Below are positions 1 to 12,151 of a DNA stretch of 64,000 bases, one piece after another. Source of the stretch: Cryptomeria japonica (lineage: Eukaryota; Streptophyta; Pinopsida; Cupressales; Cupressaceae); the NCBI RefSeq assembly GCF_030272615.1, contig NC_081405.1:605042177-605106176 (forward strand), in the 5' to 3' direction. A program made the translations under genes and the position numbers. Each line of letters begins with the position of its first letter. The stretch's first letter is position 1. Under the pieces are notes generated by a model. It did not search any database, was not told the origin of the DNA, and saw only the letters and a list, made by a program, of their open reading frames with translations.

Positions 1-886
1 TGTTATTCCAACAGATCTTCAAGCTTCTATGCTTGGTGATCACTATGTAGCATCCTTGTGCATACACTTGCCCGCATTGACTGTTTATCAATAGTTCCTT
101 ATTCATAAACAATCATCTAACCGCTTAATCTCCTTGATCACATTTCCCATGATCAATCATAGCCATTAGATCTTCAATCTTGTCCAGGTTCATTGTATCT
201 TACGATCTGAAAAATGTTTTACCCTACCTTGAAACTTGCACAATCATCTTGGAACTTGTGTTAGGGTAATGCGGTTCAATCTGAGCTGTAGATCTTCTTG
301 CCGACTTTCCATTGCCTTAGATTTGTTAACAAACTTCTTCCACTACTTGCCAGTCATTGATCCGCTCCAGCTCATCAGCTTCTTTCATTAAATATCACAT
401 GTAAACATTTAATGCATTCTGTTATAGCTCAGTTACAACTCGGTGAATACTAAACTTTACTCGGTAGACATTCTGTCTTCATTAACCGACTACGATAACC
501 TTAGGGTTTACCGACTAGATTCCTTAGGGTTTACCGACTAGGTCCTTTGGCTAATAACATAGTGTAGTATTAACCTTTACATTTTACAACATATGTATGA
601 TGTTAAAACAATCTAAAACATCAAGATCTCATCATTGTCTGACTTGGTAGAGTTGCCCATTGAATAACTTATCCCTTTATTCATCATATTCTTTCCTGTG
701 TCTTTACCGATTTCTTTATGATCTTCATATCATATTTCTTAAGATATGGCAACATCATACTAAATTAGAAAATCAATTTTTTGACATCAATGACAAAATA
801 ATAATATCAAGACAGTAAAATATCTTTAATCAGTTATGTCCATAATCATCAACAACCTTCTCAATATCCTTGTTATATTGCCAACA
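1..886 (-). repeat. Copia1 3' LTR, cut by window start
   Basis: Positions 1-886 align without net gaps to 6144-7029. The boundary is exact: on the minus strand the LTR starts TGTTGGCAATAT directly after the polypurine tract. By comparison with the 5' LTR about 600 bp lie outside the window. The target duplication cannot be checked here. Confidence 0.95.
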
Positions 887-1288
887 ATCTCCCCCTTTGG
901 CATTGATGGCAAAACCAATTGATTTGATCAGCAAGAATTCAGATTGCTGTGATTCTGAAATGCTGAAACGCTCTCCCCCATACATCAAACTTCTCTTCTG
1001 GTTTTCTCCCCCTTGGGTAGTCTTCTCCCCCTTTGACAACAATACCAGAAAGAAAAGAACTAAAACATAAGTTGTTTCTATAAGAAGTTATTCCCTGCTG
1101 GTGTGTATCAATTGAGTCTTCGTCATAGCATTTGTTTACAATTCTTGTTCCCTGTATCATTGTCTGTATTATTTCAATATTGTTGCAGTACACTTTCAGA
1201 AAAGAATTCTTAAAGTGTATCACTCCAGCATCAGCTCCCTAAGAGACATTCAATAGATTCATCAAAGTGATGCTTTCACCAAACTCGG
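887..1288 (-). promoter_or_regulatory. Copia1 polypurine tract cluster and 3' untranslated region
   Basis: Read on the minus strand, AAAGGGGGAGAT at 887-900 abuts the 3' LTR and is the functional PPT, the primer for plus-strand DNA synthesis. Further purine tracts of the same kind lie at about 970-980, 1003-1014 and 1023-1036, each with a GGGGGAGA-like core. The rest, up to the RNase H stop at 1289, is noncoding with no other feature seen. Repeated PPTs ahead of the 3' LTR are a known Sirevirus trait. Confidence 0.85.
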
Positions 1289-1933
1289 TCAGTGAGTAGA
1301 AGATAGGGGTAGGACCCCTAACTTACTTTTGAGATATTCAAAAATGTCCTTTGGTAGTGGCTTGGTGAACATATCATCTATTTGTTCCTTTGTGTTAACA
1401 TATTCCAACACCACTTTCTTTTCATGAGCTTCTTCTCTAAGATAATGATATTTGATAGATATGTGCTTTGTCTTAGAGTGCATAATAGGGTTCTTTGAAA
1501 TATTAATGGCACTAGTATTGTCACAGAATATAGTTACTAGCTCAGTAACTTTCTCATTTATTCCTTCCAACAATTGTTTGATCCATGCAATGTTGGTACA
1601 ATTCAGTGCTGCAGCAACATATTCAGCTTCGACTGTTGACTGAGAAACACATCCTTGTTTCTTGCTAATCCAACTCACTAGTCTTTCTCCTAAGAAGAAA
1701 GCTCCTCCACTTGTGCTTGTCCTGTCATCAATGTTGCCTACCCAATCAGCATCAGTATAGACTTTCAAATCAAAATCATTTCTTTTCTGATATACTAAGC
1801 CATAATCTTCAGTGCCTTTCAAGTATCTAAAAATTCTTTTGATTGTTGTCATGTGTATTTCCTTAGGATCTGTAGAGAATCTTGCAACAATACCAACTGC
1901 ATGTGCTATATCCGGCCTGCTGTGAACAACATA
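1289..1933 (-). pseudogene. Copia1 RNase H domain (C-terminal end of polyprotein)
   Basis: RNase H degrades the RNA strand of the RNA/DNA hybrid during reverse transcription. Visible landmarks are YTDADWVG (first catalytic Asp), TVEAEYVAA (Glu), IFCDNTSAI (Asp) and the copia signature TKHISIKYHYLRE, ending with DMFTKPLPK and a natural stop at 1289. The domain is complete and its catalytic residues are intact. It is separated from the RT part only by an in-frame TAA near 1934, where a CAA (Gln) codon is expected in GKL-x-YVVHSRPD. Confidence 0.92.
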
Positions 1934-2620
1934 TTATAGTTTTCCAATCATGGATCGGTAGAGTGTCTCATCAACAGATGCAGATTCATCATTCTTTGAT
2001 AGTTTGTAGTTTGTAGTCATAGGAGTACTTACTGGCTTTGAATCCTCCATTCCAAATTTCTTCAAGATTTCCTTTATGTATTTGGATTGAGTAATGAAAA
2101 TTTCATTTTTCATTTGCAGTATCTGTAAGCCTATAAAATACTTTATCTCACCAATTAATGACATCTCAAATTCTTTTCTCATTTCATTACCAAAGTTTTT
2201 GCATAAAGAGTCATTTCCACAAAATATAATATCATCAACAAATATGGCTGAGATTAGTATTCCATTTTCATCATTCTTCATGTAAATGTTGTTGTTCTCA
2301 CTTGTCCTTATAAAACCAATCTTAATCAAATAAGAGTGCAATCTTTCATACCATGCTCTTGGTGCTTGTTTCAGACCATATAAAGCTGTGTTCAATTTAC
2401 ATACTTGATCTTTATTATTGTCTTCAACAAATCCTTCAGGTTGTTCAATGAAAACTTCTTCTTCTAATATTCCATTCAGAAATGCAGATTTGACATCCAT
2501 TTGATATACCTTGAAGTTCTTGAAAGCAGCATATGCCAACAATGTTCTAACTCCTTTGAGTCTGGCAACAGGTGGAAAAGTTTCACCATAATCAATTCCT
2601 TCTTCTTGTGCATAACCTTT
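1934..2620 (-). pseudogene. Copia1 reverse transcriptase domain
   Basis: RNA-dependent DNA polymerase of the element. The copia motifs appear in order: [31 protein letters not shown], the catalytic IFVDDIIF, and FEMSLIGEIKYFIGLQI. The YVDD-equivalent box is intact. A TGA at about 2621 sits where family members have a Cys or Arg codon before KGYAQEEGIDYGETF, so the RT is cut off from integrase by one nonsense mutation; the frame is unchanged on both sides. No domain is missing, so this copy was autonomous until point mutations broke it. Confidence 0.92.
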
Positions 2621-3985
2621 TCAAACCAATCTTGCTTTGGTCCGAATGACCTCTCCTTTCTCATTTAGCTTGTTTCTGAAGATCCACTTTGTACCGATTA
2701 CATTTTTGTCCTTAGGTCTTGGGACTAATGTCCATGTGTCATTCTTCTTGATTTGATCAATCTCTTCAGTCATAGCATTTATCCAATCTTCACTGTTAAA
2801 TGCCTCTTTTACTATTCTCGGTTCAAATTTAGATATCAAACATGTGTTATGTCTCAGTTTGTTCCTTGTCATCACTGGATCATCCTTATCTCCTATAATC
2901 TGACTTGGTGCATGATGTCTTCTAACATATTTGGCTAATACAGGCTTGGTAGGCTCTGTATGATCCTCTTCATCACTCGGTAATTGGATATCTTCCTCAT
3001 TTCCTTCAACAGTTATCTTGGTAGGACTTTTCGATTGCACATAGACAAATTCATCATAGTCTTTTTGTTCTTTGGAATTCCTATCATCAGTTCTTTCTGC
3101 AAATTCATCAATTTTCACATTTGCACTTTCTACTATTTTGTTAGATGATTTGATTAGACATTTAAATGCTTTGCTTCTAGAGGAATATCCTAGAAATGTT
3201 CTTTCTTCACTTTTCTGATCAAACTTGCCATTTCTATCATCTTTATGAACATAGCATTTGCTTCCAAAGATTTTAAAATAACTTATATTAGGTTTCTTGC
3301 CATACCAGATTTCATAAGGTGTCTTCAAAGTACCTTTCTTCAATTGAACTCGGTTCAAGGTGTAAATAGTTGTGCTTATTGCTTCTCTCCAAAATATTTG
3401 TGGAACCTTCTTCTCAATCATCAATGTTCTAGCACAATCCACAATGGATCTGTTTCTTCTTTCAGCTATTCCATTCTGTTGTGGAGTCCTCGGTGCAGAG
3501 ACTTGTCTTTTAATACCATGATCATTGCAAAATAGGTTGAACTCATTAGATGTGAAATCTCCTCCTCTATCTGATCTAAGACATTTCAGTTGTCTTCCTG
3601 TTTCATTTTCAACTCTAACCTTGTACCATTTAAACATTTGAAAAGCTTCTGATTTTTCTTTTAAAAACATTACTGACATCATCCTTGAATAATCATCCAC
3701 AAATAATATGAAATACTTATCACCATAATAACTTTGAAATTTCATAGGACCACAAAGATCAATGTGCACAAGATCTAAAATTCCCTTAGAAGTGTAGGAC
3801 TTACTTGTAAAGCTAGATCTTGTCATCTTGCCCATTTGGCATCCTTGGCATATAGCATTCTTAGGTTTTTCAAGACTCAGTAGACCTCTTACTCTGTGCT
3901 TCTTACTTATCTTGATCAGATTATCAAAATTAACATGACAAAACCTTTTATGCCATAACCAGGTGTTATCAATCTTTGCATGCAA
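2621..3985 (-). pseudogene. Copia1 GAG-pre-integrase and integrase
   Basis: This 454-codon open stretch holds the HHCC zinc-binding start (WLWHKRFCHVNF then CQGCQMGK), the catalytic core with DLCGP and FVDDYSRM, the second Asp in LRSDRGGDF and the Glu in PQQNGIAERRNR, so the D,D-35-E residues are present. A variable linker with acidic stretches follows (about residues 285-380), then the N-terminal edge of RT (WIFRNKLNEKGE). Integrase inserts the DNA copy into the host chromosome. The order integrase before RT places the element in Ty1/copia. Confidence 0.93.
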
Positions 3986-5473
3986 GAACTTGTTGTGAGT
4001 AGAGTCAAGGTGAAATGTATTACCTTTTGTTTGTGTCCTGGTAGTAGCTAACTTTCCATTTTTGTCATGAACTTTGACAGTTCCTTTCTGAAATTCTATT
4101 CGGTAACCTGTGTTGTTTAGCTATGCTACACTCAACAAATTATATTTCAAACCTTCAACCCAATAAACATCATTTCATCTTGCTTTATCAAGAAGTTTTA
4201 TGGATCCTTTACCTCTTACTGGACATGGTGCATCATTACCAAATCTAACATAGCCTCCATCATAATCTTCTAACATAACAAACTTGTGTTTATCTCATGT
4301 CATATGATGTGAGCATCCACTATCTATAATCCAAGAATCATTAGTGTTTATGTGAGATATTAGGGCTTTTTCTTCATACATTTCTTCATCTAATCCATCC
4401 TTGATAGCAACATAAACAACTTCCTCTGTATCAGTCTCATCTAATTTATCATCTTCAGATTCCTCATCAGCAATTAAGAAGGTCTTTCTATCTCTTCTTC
4501 TAAAGTCTCGGTGACCTCTGTAATGATTATCTTTTTGTCTGTTATCTCGGTAATCTCTTTTTTCAGTGAAATCTTTGTCAGGACAGTTAGAAGCCATATG
4601 TCCAATCTTATCACAATTGAAACATTTCAAGGGTAGTTTTCCCTTATACTTACCTTTGCCTCTTGGTAACCTTTTGGCCAATAGTGCTTCAAACTCTTCT
4701 TGCTTTCTGATTTCTTCATATAGTTTGTGTACCTCCTCCATGTTCTTCCAAAATATTTCACTTGCTCCACTATGATCTCCTCCAGAGTACTTATACTTTC
4801 TTTCATTGTAATCATTAGATTCATTCAAATGAAAAGAACTAAATGCAGATTCAATTTTATTTACCGATGACCCATTGTTATCAAAATTACTTAACTCAAA
4901 TGCATGTAGCTTACCAATAGTAGCATCTAAGAAAACTGGCATATTAGGTATAGACCTTAATTCATTGATTGCAGGGACTTGGATTGCATAAGCAGGTAGA
5001 AGGGTTCTTAACAACTTACTTGTCACATCTTTTTCTTCAATAATTCCTCCTGCTCCCTTGATTTGATTTACAATCTCCTTTAGTCTTGTACTATACTGGG
5101 TTATGTTCTCACCTTCATTCATCTTCATAGATTCAAGTTGTCCTCTGAGACTATCAACTTTTTCTCTTTGAACATGTTCATCTCCTCCATATACAGATAT
5201 GAGCTTAGTCCACATAGCCTTCACATCATTGCAGCCTTCTAGATCATTAAACTCAGAATTGGTCAATGCAGATGTTATTTCAATCATTGCTTGAATGTGT
5301 TCTTGCTTTGCCTTTATCTCTTCCATAGTCAATGGATAGGTGCTCGGTGTAACAAAATCATTCTCCAGATAGTATATAGCATAGTCTCCAACTCCTGATA
5401 GATGTAGCTTCATCCTTTTCTGCCATGTAGAGAAACTTGACTTATTTAGCTTGGGTGCATCCCTCTTATACAT
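3986..5473 (-). pseudogene. Copia1 gag, zinc knuckle and aspartic protease
   Basis: The ATG at 5473 follows the primer site by about 50 bp. Residues about 1-230 form a copia-type capsid region. A CCHC zinc knuckle CFNCDKIGHMASNC (about 4575-4620) binds RNA. The protease catalytic motif WIIDSGCSHHMT is at about 4295-4330. A TGA follows directly (CGA, Arg, expected; the Copia2 copy has Arg there), with at least two more stops in 3986-4294. All stops fit C-to-T changes. The frame matches the downstream integrase and RT, so the whole was one polyprotein of about 1,395 codons. Confidence 0.9.
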
Positions 5474-5523
5474 CTTTGGATCTTTAACTCAAGTGCCTTT
5501 AAACTTTCCTTCCGGAGTCGAAA

Positions 5524-5535
5524 GCTCTGATACCA
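5524..5535 (-). promoter_or_regulatory. Copia1 primer binding site (initiator tRNA-Met type)
   Basis: The minus strand reads TGGTATCAGAGC two bases after the LTR end. This is the standard copia primer site, complementary to the 3' end of initiator tRNA-Met, where minus-strand DNA synthesis starts. Confidence 0.93.
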
Positions 5536-5537
5536 AT

Positions 5538-7029
5538 TGATAGTTTTGATACTTAATATAAGTATAGATCCAATAGCCAATAAGATGAGAGGGGGGGGTG
5601 AATCATACAAACTTAATCATTAATGAAAACATCAGATTCAACCTCGGTAACATATATCAGTCATAGAATAAAATTGTCAAACATGCAAACTCAAAAGCAT
5701 ATGAACAATATAAATTTCATAACCCCAGATTTAACGTGGAAACCCAAATAGGGAAAAACCACTATGGGATTTCAAACCCACTAAGAAATATACTCTTCTA
5801 GAGTATGCTCAGTTAAAAGCCAATCATGTTAAAGATTACAAAACACATTGCTAGACGTGACCCAATTAAGGGATTTTCCTCAGATCTGTTAGGATCTTCA
5901 CTTTGTTGGAAGTGACCTTGTCAAAGGATTTCAAACACTCATTTAGAATGTCACCTTGTTAGAGTATTTACTTATAAGACTGTTAAGTCCACTTGGTTAA
6001 GAGATTTCCTGTTACTTTCACAAGCTAACAGTAATACAAACTATCTACAACTTTACATCTAAAATGCTAAAGCAGATTCTTATTTGTTCAATCACAATCT
6101 AGACATAGAACTAATCTTGTCTATCTGCTAGGCATCAATACTCTATTATTCCAACAAATCTTCAAGCTTTTGTGCTCGGTGATCACTATGTAGCATCCCT
6201 ATACATACACTTGCACGCAATGACTGTTTATCAACAGTTCCTTATTTATAAACAATCATCTAACCGCTTAATCTCCTTGATCACATTTCCCATGATCAAT
6301 CATAGCCATTAGATCTTTAATCTTGTCCAGGTTCATTGTATCTTACGATCTGAAAAACATTTTACCCTGCCTCAGAACTTGCACAATCATCTTGGAACTT
6401 GTGTTAGGGTAATGCAGTTCAATCTGAGTTGTAGATCTTCTTGCCAACTTTCCATTGCCTTAGATTTGTTAACAAACTTCTTCCACAGCTTGCCAATCAT
6501 TGATCCGCTCCAGCTCATCAGCTTCTTTCATTAAATATCACATGTAAACATTTAATGCACTCTGTTATAGCTCGGTTACAACTTGGTGAATACTAAACTT
6601 TACTCGGTAGACATTCTATCTTCATTAACTGACTGTGATAACCTTAGGGTTTACCGACTAGGTTCCTTAGCGTTTACCGACTAGGTCCTTTGGCTGATAA
6701 CATAGTGTAGTATTAACCTTTACATTTTACAACATATGTATGATGTTAAAACAATCTAAAACATCAAGATCTCATCATTGTCTGACTCGGTAGAGTTGCC
6801 CATTGAATAACTTATCCCTTTATTCATCATATTCTTTCCTGTGTCTTTACCTACTTCTTTATGATCTTCATATCATATTTCTTAAGATATGGCAACATCA
6901 TACTGAATTAGAAAATCAATTTCTTGACATCAATGAGAAAATAATAATATCAAGATAGTAAAACATCTTTAATCAGTTATGTCCATAATCATCAACAACC
7001 TTCTCAATATCCTTGTTATATTGCCAACA
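5538..7029 (-). repeat. Copia1 5' LTR (1492 bp)
   Basis: On the minus strand the LTR starts TGTTGGCAAT at 7029 and ends in CA just before the primer site. A TATAAATA box lies on the minus strand at about 6243-6250. Near its end is a G-run (about 5590-5600) followed by TGAATCA, a motif shared with the solo LTRs at 8434 and 18353. Confidence 0.92.
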
Positions 7030-7193
7030 AAATATGTACAAATCAGCTCATGGCCATTTAAATATACAAAATTATGCCCCTAAACAGGTACAAATAAGCT
7101 CATGGGCATTTTTATTTACAAAAAATGAATATAGAACAATTCACCAATGATATATACAAAATTCTCAAAATCATTCTACTCTGAACCGTAGAA
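7030..7193. repeat. Flank of Copia1 with a short direct repeat
   Basis: Two imperfect copies of a segment reading TACAAATMAGCTCATGG occur at about 7034-7055 and 7088-7110. They lie beyond the stop of the unrecognised minus-strand gene and may be its 3' end or part of a transposon terminus. Nothing else is seen. Confidence 0.4.
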
Positions 7194-8428
7194 TCAATCA
7201 AGTGAGCCTTCAGGATCGGCTCTAACCAATATTGTGTCAAGTATTGTCTCATGGTTAGATTCACAAACTTTCCATAAAATATTGTTATGAGGTCTACCAC
7301 GATACTTTACCAAATGAATATTTTTCGCAACAAGGTTAGAGAAATGAAGAATATGTCTATGTGTTTCAAAGTCCTCGAAGAACCAAACATCAGAATTCTT
7401 GATAGGGTATCTCCTAAGCCATGTTCCTATCATGACAACAAACCCTAATGGGTACTCAATACCCTCTCCATCAATGATTGTGGTTGTCAATTTTCTTTTA
7501 GGCTCAACACAGCAACATAAAGAGTAATTTTTTCCTTCTTGAATTATGCGGTGCAATTATCTGACCATATTAAGTGTCGATTGTATTGTATGTTTCTTTC
7601 CTTTAAATTATCATACAAAACTTTAAAGAATCCTTGTACAAACTCTGATGAATCAGTACGATCATCACTAATGTAGAAGTGATACTCTCTTACAACCTTT
7701 CTATCCTCCTCTGTGATATCATCTGCATGCATAAATTTTATGTGTACAAAAATAGAAACTTGTGTAGAATGATAATACATAGATTGCACTTCATTTTGAG
7801 GTTGTAGTGTATAATTTTTAGCAAAATAAATGATAGAGACAATGGTGCCAAGAGGAAATGTGTCCTTACATAACTTTAATTGTTCATCTAACCATCGAGC
7901 TCTATGTGTATGCATTATTTACTCATAAACTAATTTCCCTTGAAACATTTCCATAAATTTAGCTACACATATATCATTTTTCACTAACTCACATCTCTTC
8001 AAATCTTTTCAAAATTTAACTCCATATGTGATTGTCTTGTATTTTCCAAAAGAAACTAGTTTCATTTGTGCTCTCCAAATGTATACATCTTGGTAAATGT
8101 TGCAAACCACCACATATAGCACAAGAACCTTCCAAACAAGGCATCATGTAATAAATGCAACCATCATGTATATTACATAGCATACTTGAAATAATTTTTT
8201 GCTGACTTAGGAGGTACTTGTATATTGCATTCCTACAAAACATTGTTAGTGTGCAAAGTAGAATAAATGTGATGAAAAACTATCATAGTGCATAGAAAAG
8301 GTTTTGCCATTTCAAAAAATCTTTGACAAATTCTTATTTGAGGAAACTTTTCAAGGAATCTTTCATAATTTTTTGTCTCAGTCATATCCAAATATTGTTT
8401 GGCATGTGGCTCACAATTTGTAGAGTTG
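7194..8428 (-). pseudogene. Unrecognised transposon-type gene, 3' half
   Basis: Minus-strand open segments 8243-8016, 7915-7544 and 7556-7194 read as one decayed protein. A cysteine cluster (CLEGSCAICGG, then C at the end of LPRC) is followed by the region with FAKNYTLQPQNEVQSMYY, then EYHFYISDDRTDSSEFVQ and HLIWSDNCTAQ, and a C-terminal part ending near ILVRADPEGS. The acidic motifs ISDD and WSDN look like candidate DDE-type catalytic positions, which would make it a DNA transposase, but I cannot name the family and this is inference. Several stops and a frame change near 7550 show that it is dead. It continues to the right of the solo LTR. Confidence 0.5.
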
Positions 8429-8433
8429 ATTCA
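8429..8433. other. Target site duplication, left copy (ATTCA)
   Basis: ATTCA directly before the TG of the solo LTR; an identical copy follows the LTR at 11022-11026. Confidence 0.9.
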
Positions 8434-11021
8434 TGTTGGCATTGTCTTGTCATTGATGTCAACTGGTATAGCATGTTACCGATATAGAAGGACAACCAGT
8501 CTGAGAGGATTGTTGATATGTTGTCATTGATGTCAACCAACTTTATGGTGTCTTTGGTGTTCACCAGTATAGCTATCACTGTTATCAACTGGTAGAGTGG
8601 ACAACTGATACTGAACAAGCTTGGGAGAGAAGATACTAGTGAGTGATATGAACCGGCAAGCTTGTGACCGGTAAAGTTGCTGCAGTATGAACTAATGAGT
8701 GGTCAGTAGTGCAACCGGTATGCTAGTATGTTGTCAAATAGTAGGACTCCCACCGGATGAAGAGAAGGTTGATAGAGAGTGTGATTCCTCAGTTAGGGAA
8801 GATGACATATGTAAAAGCTACTGGGACATATGTCAAGTTGAAGATGTATCCTCTCCTCAGTGAAGTCACATTATTATTGGTAGGCAATATATATCTTCCT
8901 CCACCGATGTTTGGCAGTTGAAGTGCAATTGTCTATTATTCCCACCGGTAAATGGTAATACCTTTCTTATCCCACAATATACATGGAGCACATCATGACT
9001 CTTTAGGATAAGATAGTCCGACTAAGAAAAGGCGAGTGATTGGATGCATAGACTGGATGATTGATGTAGAAGATGAGGAAGCCTTCTGAGTTTGAGATCA
9101 AAGATGTGCACCAGATCATCATGTGAAGACATGATGCGCTATCGAGACAGAGAAGGAAGAGTTAAGATGGTGAGTTTCCCACCTTGGTAAACCAGTTGAG
9201 AGGAGAACCAGCCAAATAAAGATAAGGCTCTATAGTTGCACACATGGAGTTAGTATTGGTATGTAGATGGAAAGTGGTGTTGCCACAGATGCATAGCAGT
9301 TGGAGATGGATGACATGAAGATATCATGCATATTACCAGTATGAAGGCAGAAACATGTCAACCAGTAAACAAGGTGGATACCGACATACAACTAAGTGAA
9401 CAAAGAGACAAAAGTGAAGTGCTCTCAATCTGATGAAGATGCACATGGTGAGTCATCCTAAATAGCTGCTAAGGACTGGCATGGTTGATGATTGGGAAAA
9501 TATGATAAATCAGCAAGATAGAGAAGGCACTGGCAAGAAGTTTAATTGATAAAGTATGATGTACTGATAAGAGTAGAGGATTGGTAGGTGTGCACCAGTT
9601 AAGTGTTTGGTTGGTGATCTCATATGAACTGACAAAGAGGTCTAAGATGATGAATACCAACAAAGATACCACGTGGAGTTATGCAGAGGTTGGTGAAGTC
9701 CTTGTTGGTGAGATAGGTGGTGACTGGTTGACACTAATGTCGATAGCATGAATCGTGGGTCAAGAGAAGAAGGGTGTGACTCAAGACAAATCTAAGCTCA
9801 GAGATTGGATTTGTTTGCATCATGATCGATGTAGTTTGTCCAGGTGTTGATTACAGTAGGTGAGTCTATCTGTGTGATTTCTTCATGGTGTTTGACAAGT
9901 GTAGGTTGTCGTGTTTTCCAAATATGGCAAACATGTTCTGGACGTAGCCAGATTGGCGAAGTTTGATTGATTTGTTGCAAGTGGTTGATCTCTGGAAAGA
10001 GATCTGATTGGATTTAGTTTTCCTTGAGGTCAATGAAGGAACCCTAGCGCGATAGAAGTTTGAATATCATTTTGGTGGGAAGGCTTGGTATAAATATGTA
10101 GTTTGAAGACCAGATCTAATGTTGTTGCACAAGAGAGTGATCATGAGCAAATCAGAGAGAAGAGAAGACTGAGAAGAGTCAAGTAACTCAGCATTTGAAG
10201 CAGAGAGCAAGCAAGGGAGATAAAACTAGTATTAGGGGCTAACTAGGGTTCAACCAGTAAAGCTTGAGTAACTGGTAAGCTGAAAGAGTGAATCAATTAA
10301 GTGAACCTGTAGTGGTAGAACTGGCAGTAGAGAGTGAGATGATGTCAGAAGAGATCCTGCAGACTAGGTAAAGAGAAGAAGGAGAAGATACAGAGAGAGC
10401 AGAGAAGCGGTAACAAGTTGCATATTTATTCAACCAGTGGGTCAAAATTGGTGTGTTAGCGGCAGGGACAAAAGAAGGTAGCAAAAAATGAATCAAAGTG
10501 TGAACCAGTACAGAGGAGGAAGAGTGCAAGATAGAGGATACTACCAGTAAAGCTGAGGAGAATGGTAACCGATAAAGAGATTATTCATAAGTGGTTACAG
10601 AACTCATTTGTAACCGGGCTATTACTTTTGTATTAATAAATAATGTTCTTTTAGATCACTGAGTTGGAGCTTGGTGCAAGGGTTGGTTCTCCTTGGGTTG
10701 GTGCCCTAAAATTAGGGGTTTGTGCCCTAAAATTGGTTCCCTAAATGTTGTAACTATTTTTCTTATTGTGAGGCTAGATTGGAGGAGTAGATTCTAGCAG
10801 CATTTCTCACTCAGGTTTTTCCCATCTTGGGTTTTCCTCGTATATACCGATGCTATGTGATGTGCCTTTGTGTGGTTGAATTATGTTGTCTTGTTCTATC
10901 TCACCAGTATGTTTACTTAGTGTTAGATCTATTGATCGGTACCCACCCACTTAGGATTAGAAGGTTAAAGTTTGAACACCACTGATTCACCCCCCCTCTC
11001 AATGGCATCTTGTGTTCAACA
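8434..11021 (+). mobile_element. Solo copia-type LTR, 2588 bp
   Basis: The segment begins TGTTGGCATTG, ends TTCAACA and is flanked by ATTCA on both sides, so its limits are certain. It has no internal domain, as left by recombination between two LTRs of one element. TATAAATA at 10089-10096 is the likely plus-strand promoter, and the end carries the run of C after GATTCA that is typical of the copia LTRs in this window. Short ACCGGTA-like motifs recur throughout. It interrupts the unrecognised minus-strand gene; removing it and one ATTCA restores that gene's frame. Confidence 0.93.
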
Positions 11022-11026
11022 ATTCA
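11022..11026. other. Target site duplication, right copy (ATTCA)
   Basis: Perfect 5-bp match to 8429-8433, the size expected for a copia integrase. Confidence 0.9.
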
Positions 11027-11897
11027 CCTAACAACATCTCTTTGGTTGGGTGAAACTCTTGTGTTGTCATGCAAAAAAATTTCATTTAATATTCTTAGTG
11101 CATCAACAACAACCTTGTCTTTGCGTGGTAGTCTACACGAGAATTATCAAAGAGAATTATGGTTAGATTCCTCTATTTTTTATGCCTCTGTAATGCTTTA
11201 CTTAATTTTGTTCTACTACCGTTTAATGAATTACTTGTTTTTCTTATCAAACGATCTTTTTTATTTTCTTGCTCATTATGGTTGATGTAATGACACGTCG
11301 AGTAACATTAGAATCTTTAGTAAGTGATTTTGAACGAAAGCTTGATATGCATCAAATAGATTTCTCACAATAGTTATTTCGTTGTTACTTTCAAATGATC
11401 TTAGGCCTAAAATTTGTATTGTCTCTCATTTGAACAATTAATTGGCATATTGCAGTTTGATTTAAGTTTTCAAAAGAGTTTTGCCATATTCTTTTAACCA
11501 TTCTCCTACAATTTTGTTCATTCATTTTATCAAGCATTGGCTTCAATATATTCTCATCAATATCAATTAGATACTTTGGTTTCCTATGAATGATTCTAGG
11601 AGGTGTTAACATCAGTGCATTGTGTGCATTGGATACATTCAATTCATCAAATAGAGCAGGTGATTATTCAATGTGGTCTCTTCTTCAATTGCATTAGGTT
11701 CATACGGTAAATCAAATATCTCTTCTTGAGTTGCATTAGGTGCATTATGTTCATTTGGTAAATCGAATTGAGATGTTGAGGATGACATACCTTCTTGTCC
11801 CATTCTTCTTATGTCACTTAATTTCTTCATACGCTTCCTTTGTCTTTCCTTTTCATCCTCTCATTGTTCCATCGTTCCTTGCTTGTTCTTTCCCATG
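11027..11897 (-). pseudogene. Unrecognised transposon-type gene, 5' half
   Basis: A minus-strand ATG at about 11895 opens a basic N-terminus beginning MGKNKQGTMEQ, rich in Lys, Arg and Glu (KERQRKRMKKL). It is followed after a frame change near 11640 by a helical region with SFENLNQTAIC and, close to the solo LTR, LNEIFLHDNTRVSPNQRDVV. Across the insertion the frame runs on into NCEPHAKQYLDMTE on the left side, with only a TGA at the joint. The order (basic N-terminus, a KRDVV-like motif, an arginine-poor middle, a Cys cluster, then ISDD and WSD motifs) resembles uncharacterised transposon-derived proteins seen in many eukaryotes. No function is claimed. Confidence 0.45.
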
Positions 11898-12151
11898 GTT
11901 GATATCGGTTGTCCTAAATAGAATCATATTACATATATATGTAAACAAAAGTTCATAAACAATCAAATAACCATAAATTTGAGAATTATCATTGTTTTTT
12001 TGAATCAAAACTATTAAAAAATCATAATAACATTGACAAAACTAATAAGAACAACAATTCAATCATTTGAAATCATGCAAAAACAAAAAACTCACTTACT
12101 TCTATGTATAAAACAGTCACAGAAGCGCAGACATGGTTGCAATGGGGCTTT

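Larger units (their letters stand above)
1..7029 (-). mobile_element. Copia1: Ty1/copia element, Sirevirus-like
   Basis: The parts lie in the correct minus-strand order: 5' LTR (5538-7029), primer site, gag, protease, integrase, RT, RNase H, polypurine tracts, 3' LTR (1-886, cut by the window edge). Integrase before RT is diagnostic of Ty1/copia. The primer site matches the initiator tRNA-Met type and the PPT is reiterated, as described for Sireviruses; lineage is inferred. The coding part 5473-1289 stays in one frame with about six stops and no frameshift. The overlapping 886 bp of the two LTRs differ at about 40 positions by eye (about 5 %), so this copy is clearly older than Gypsy2. Confidence 0.93.
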
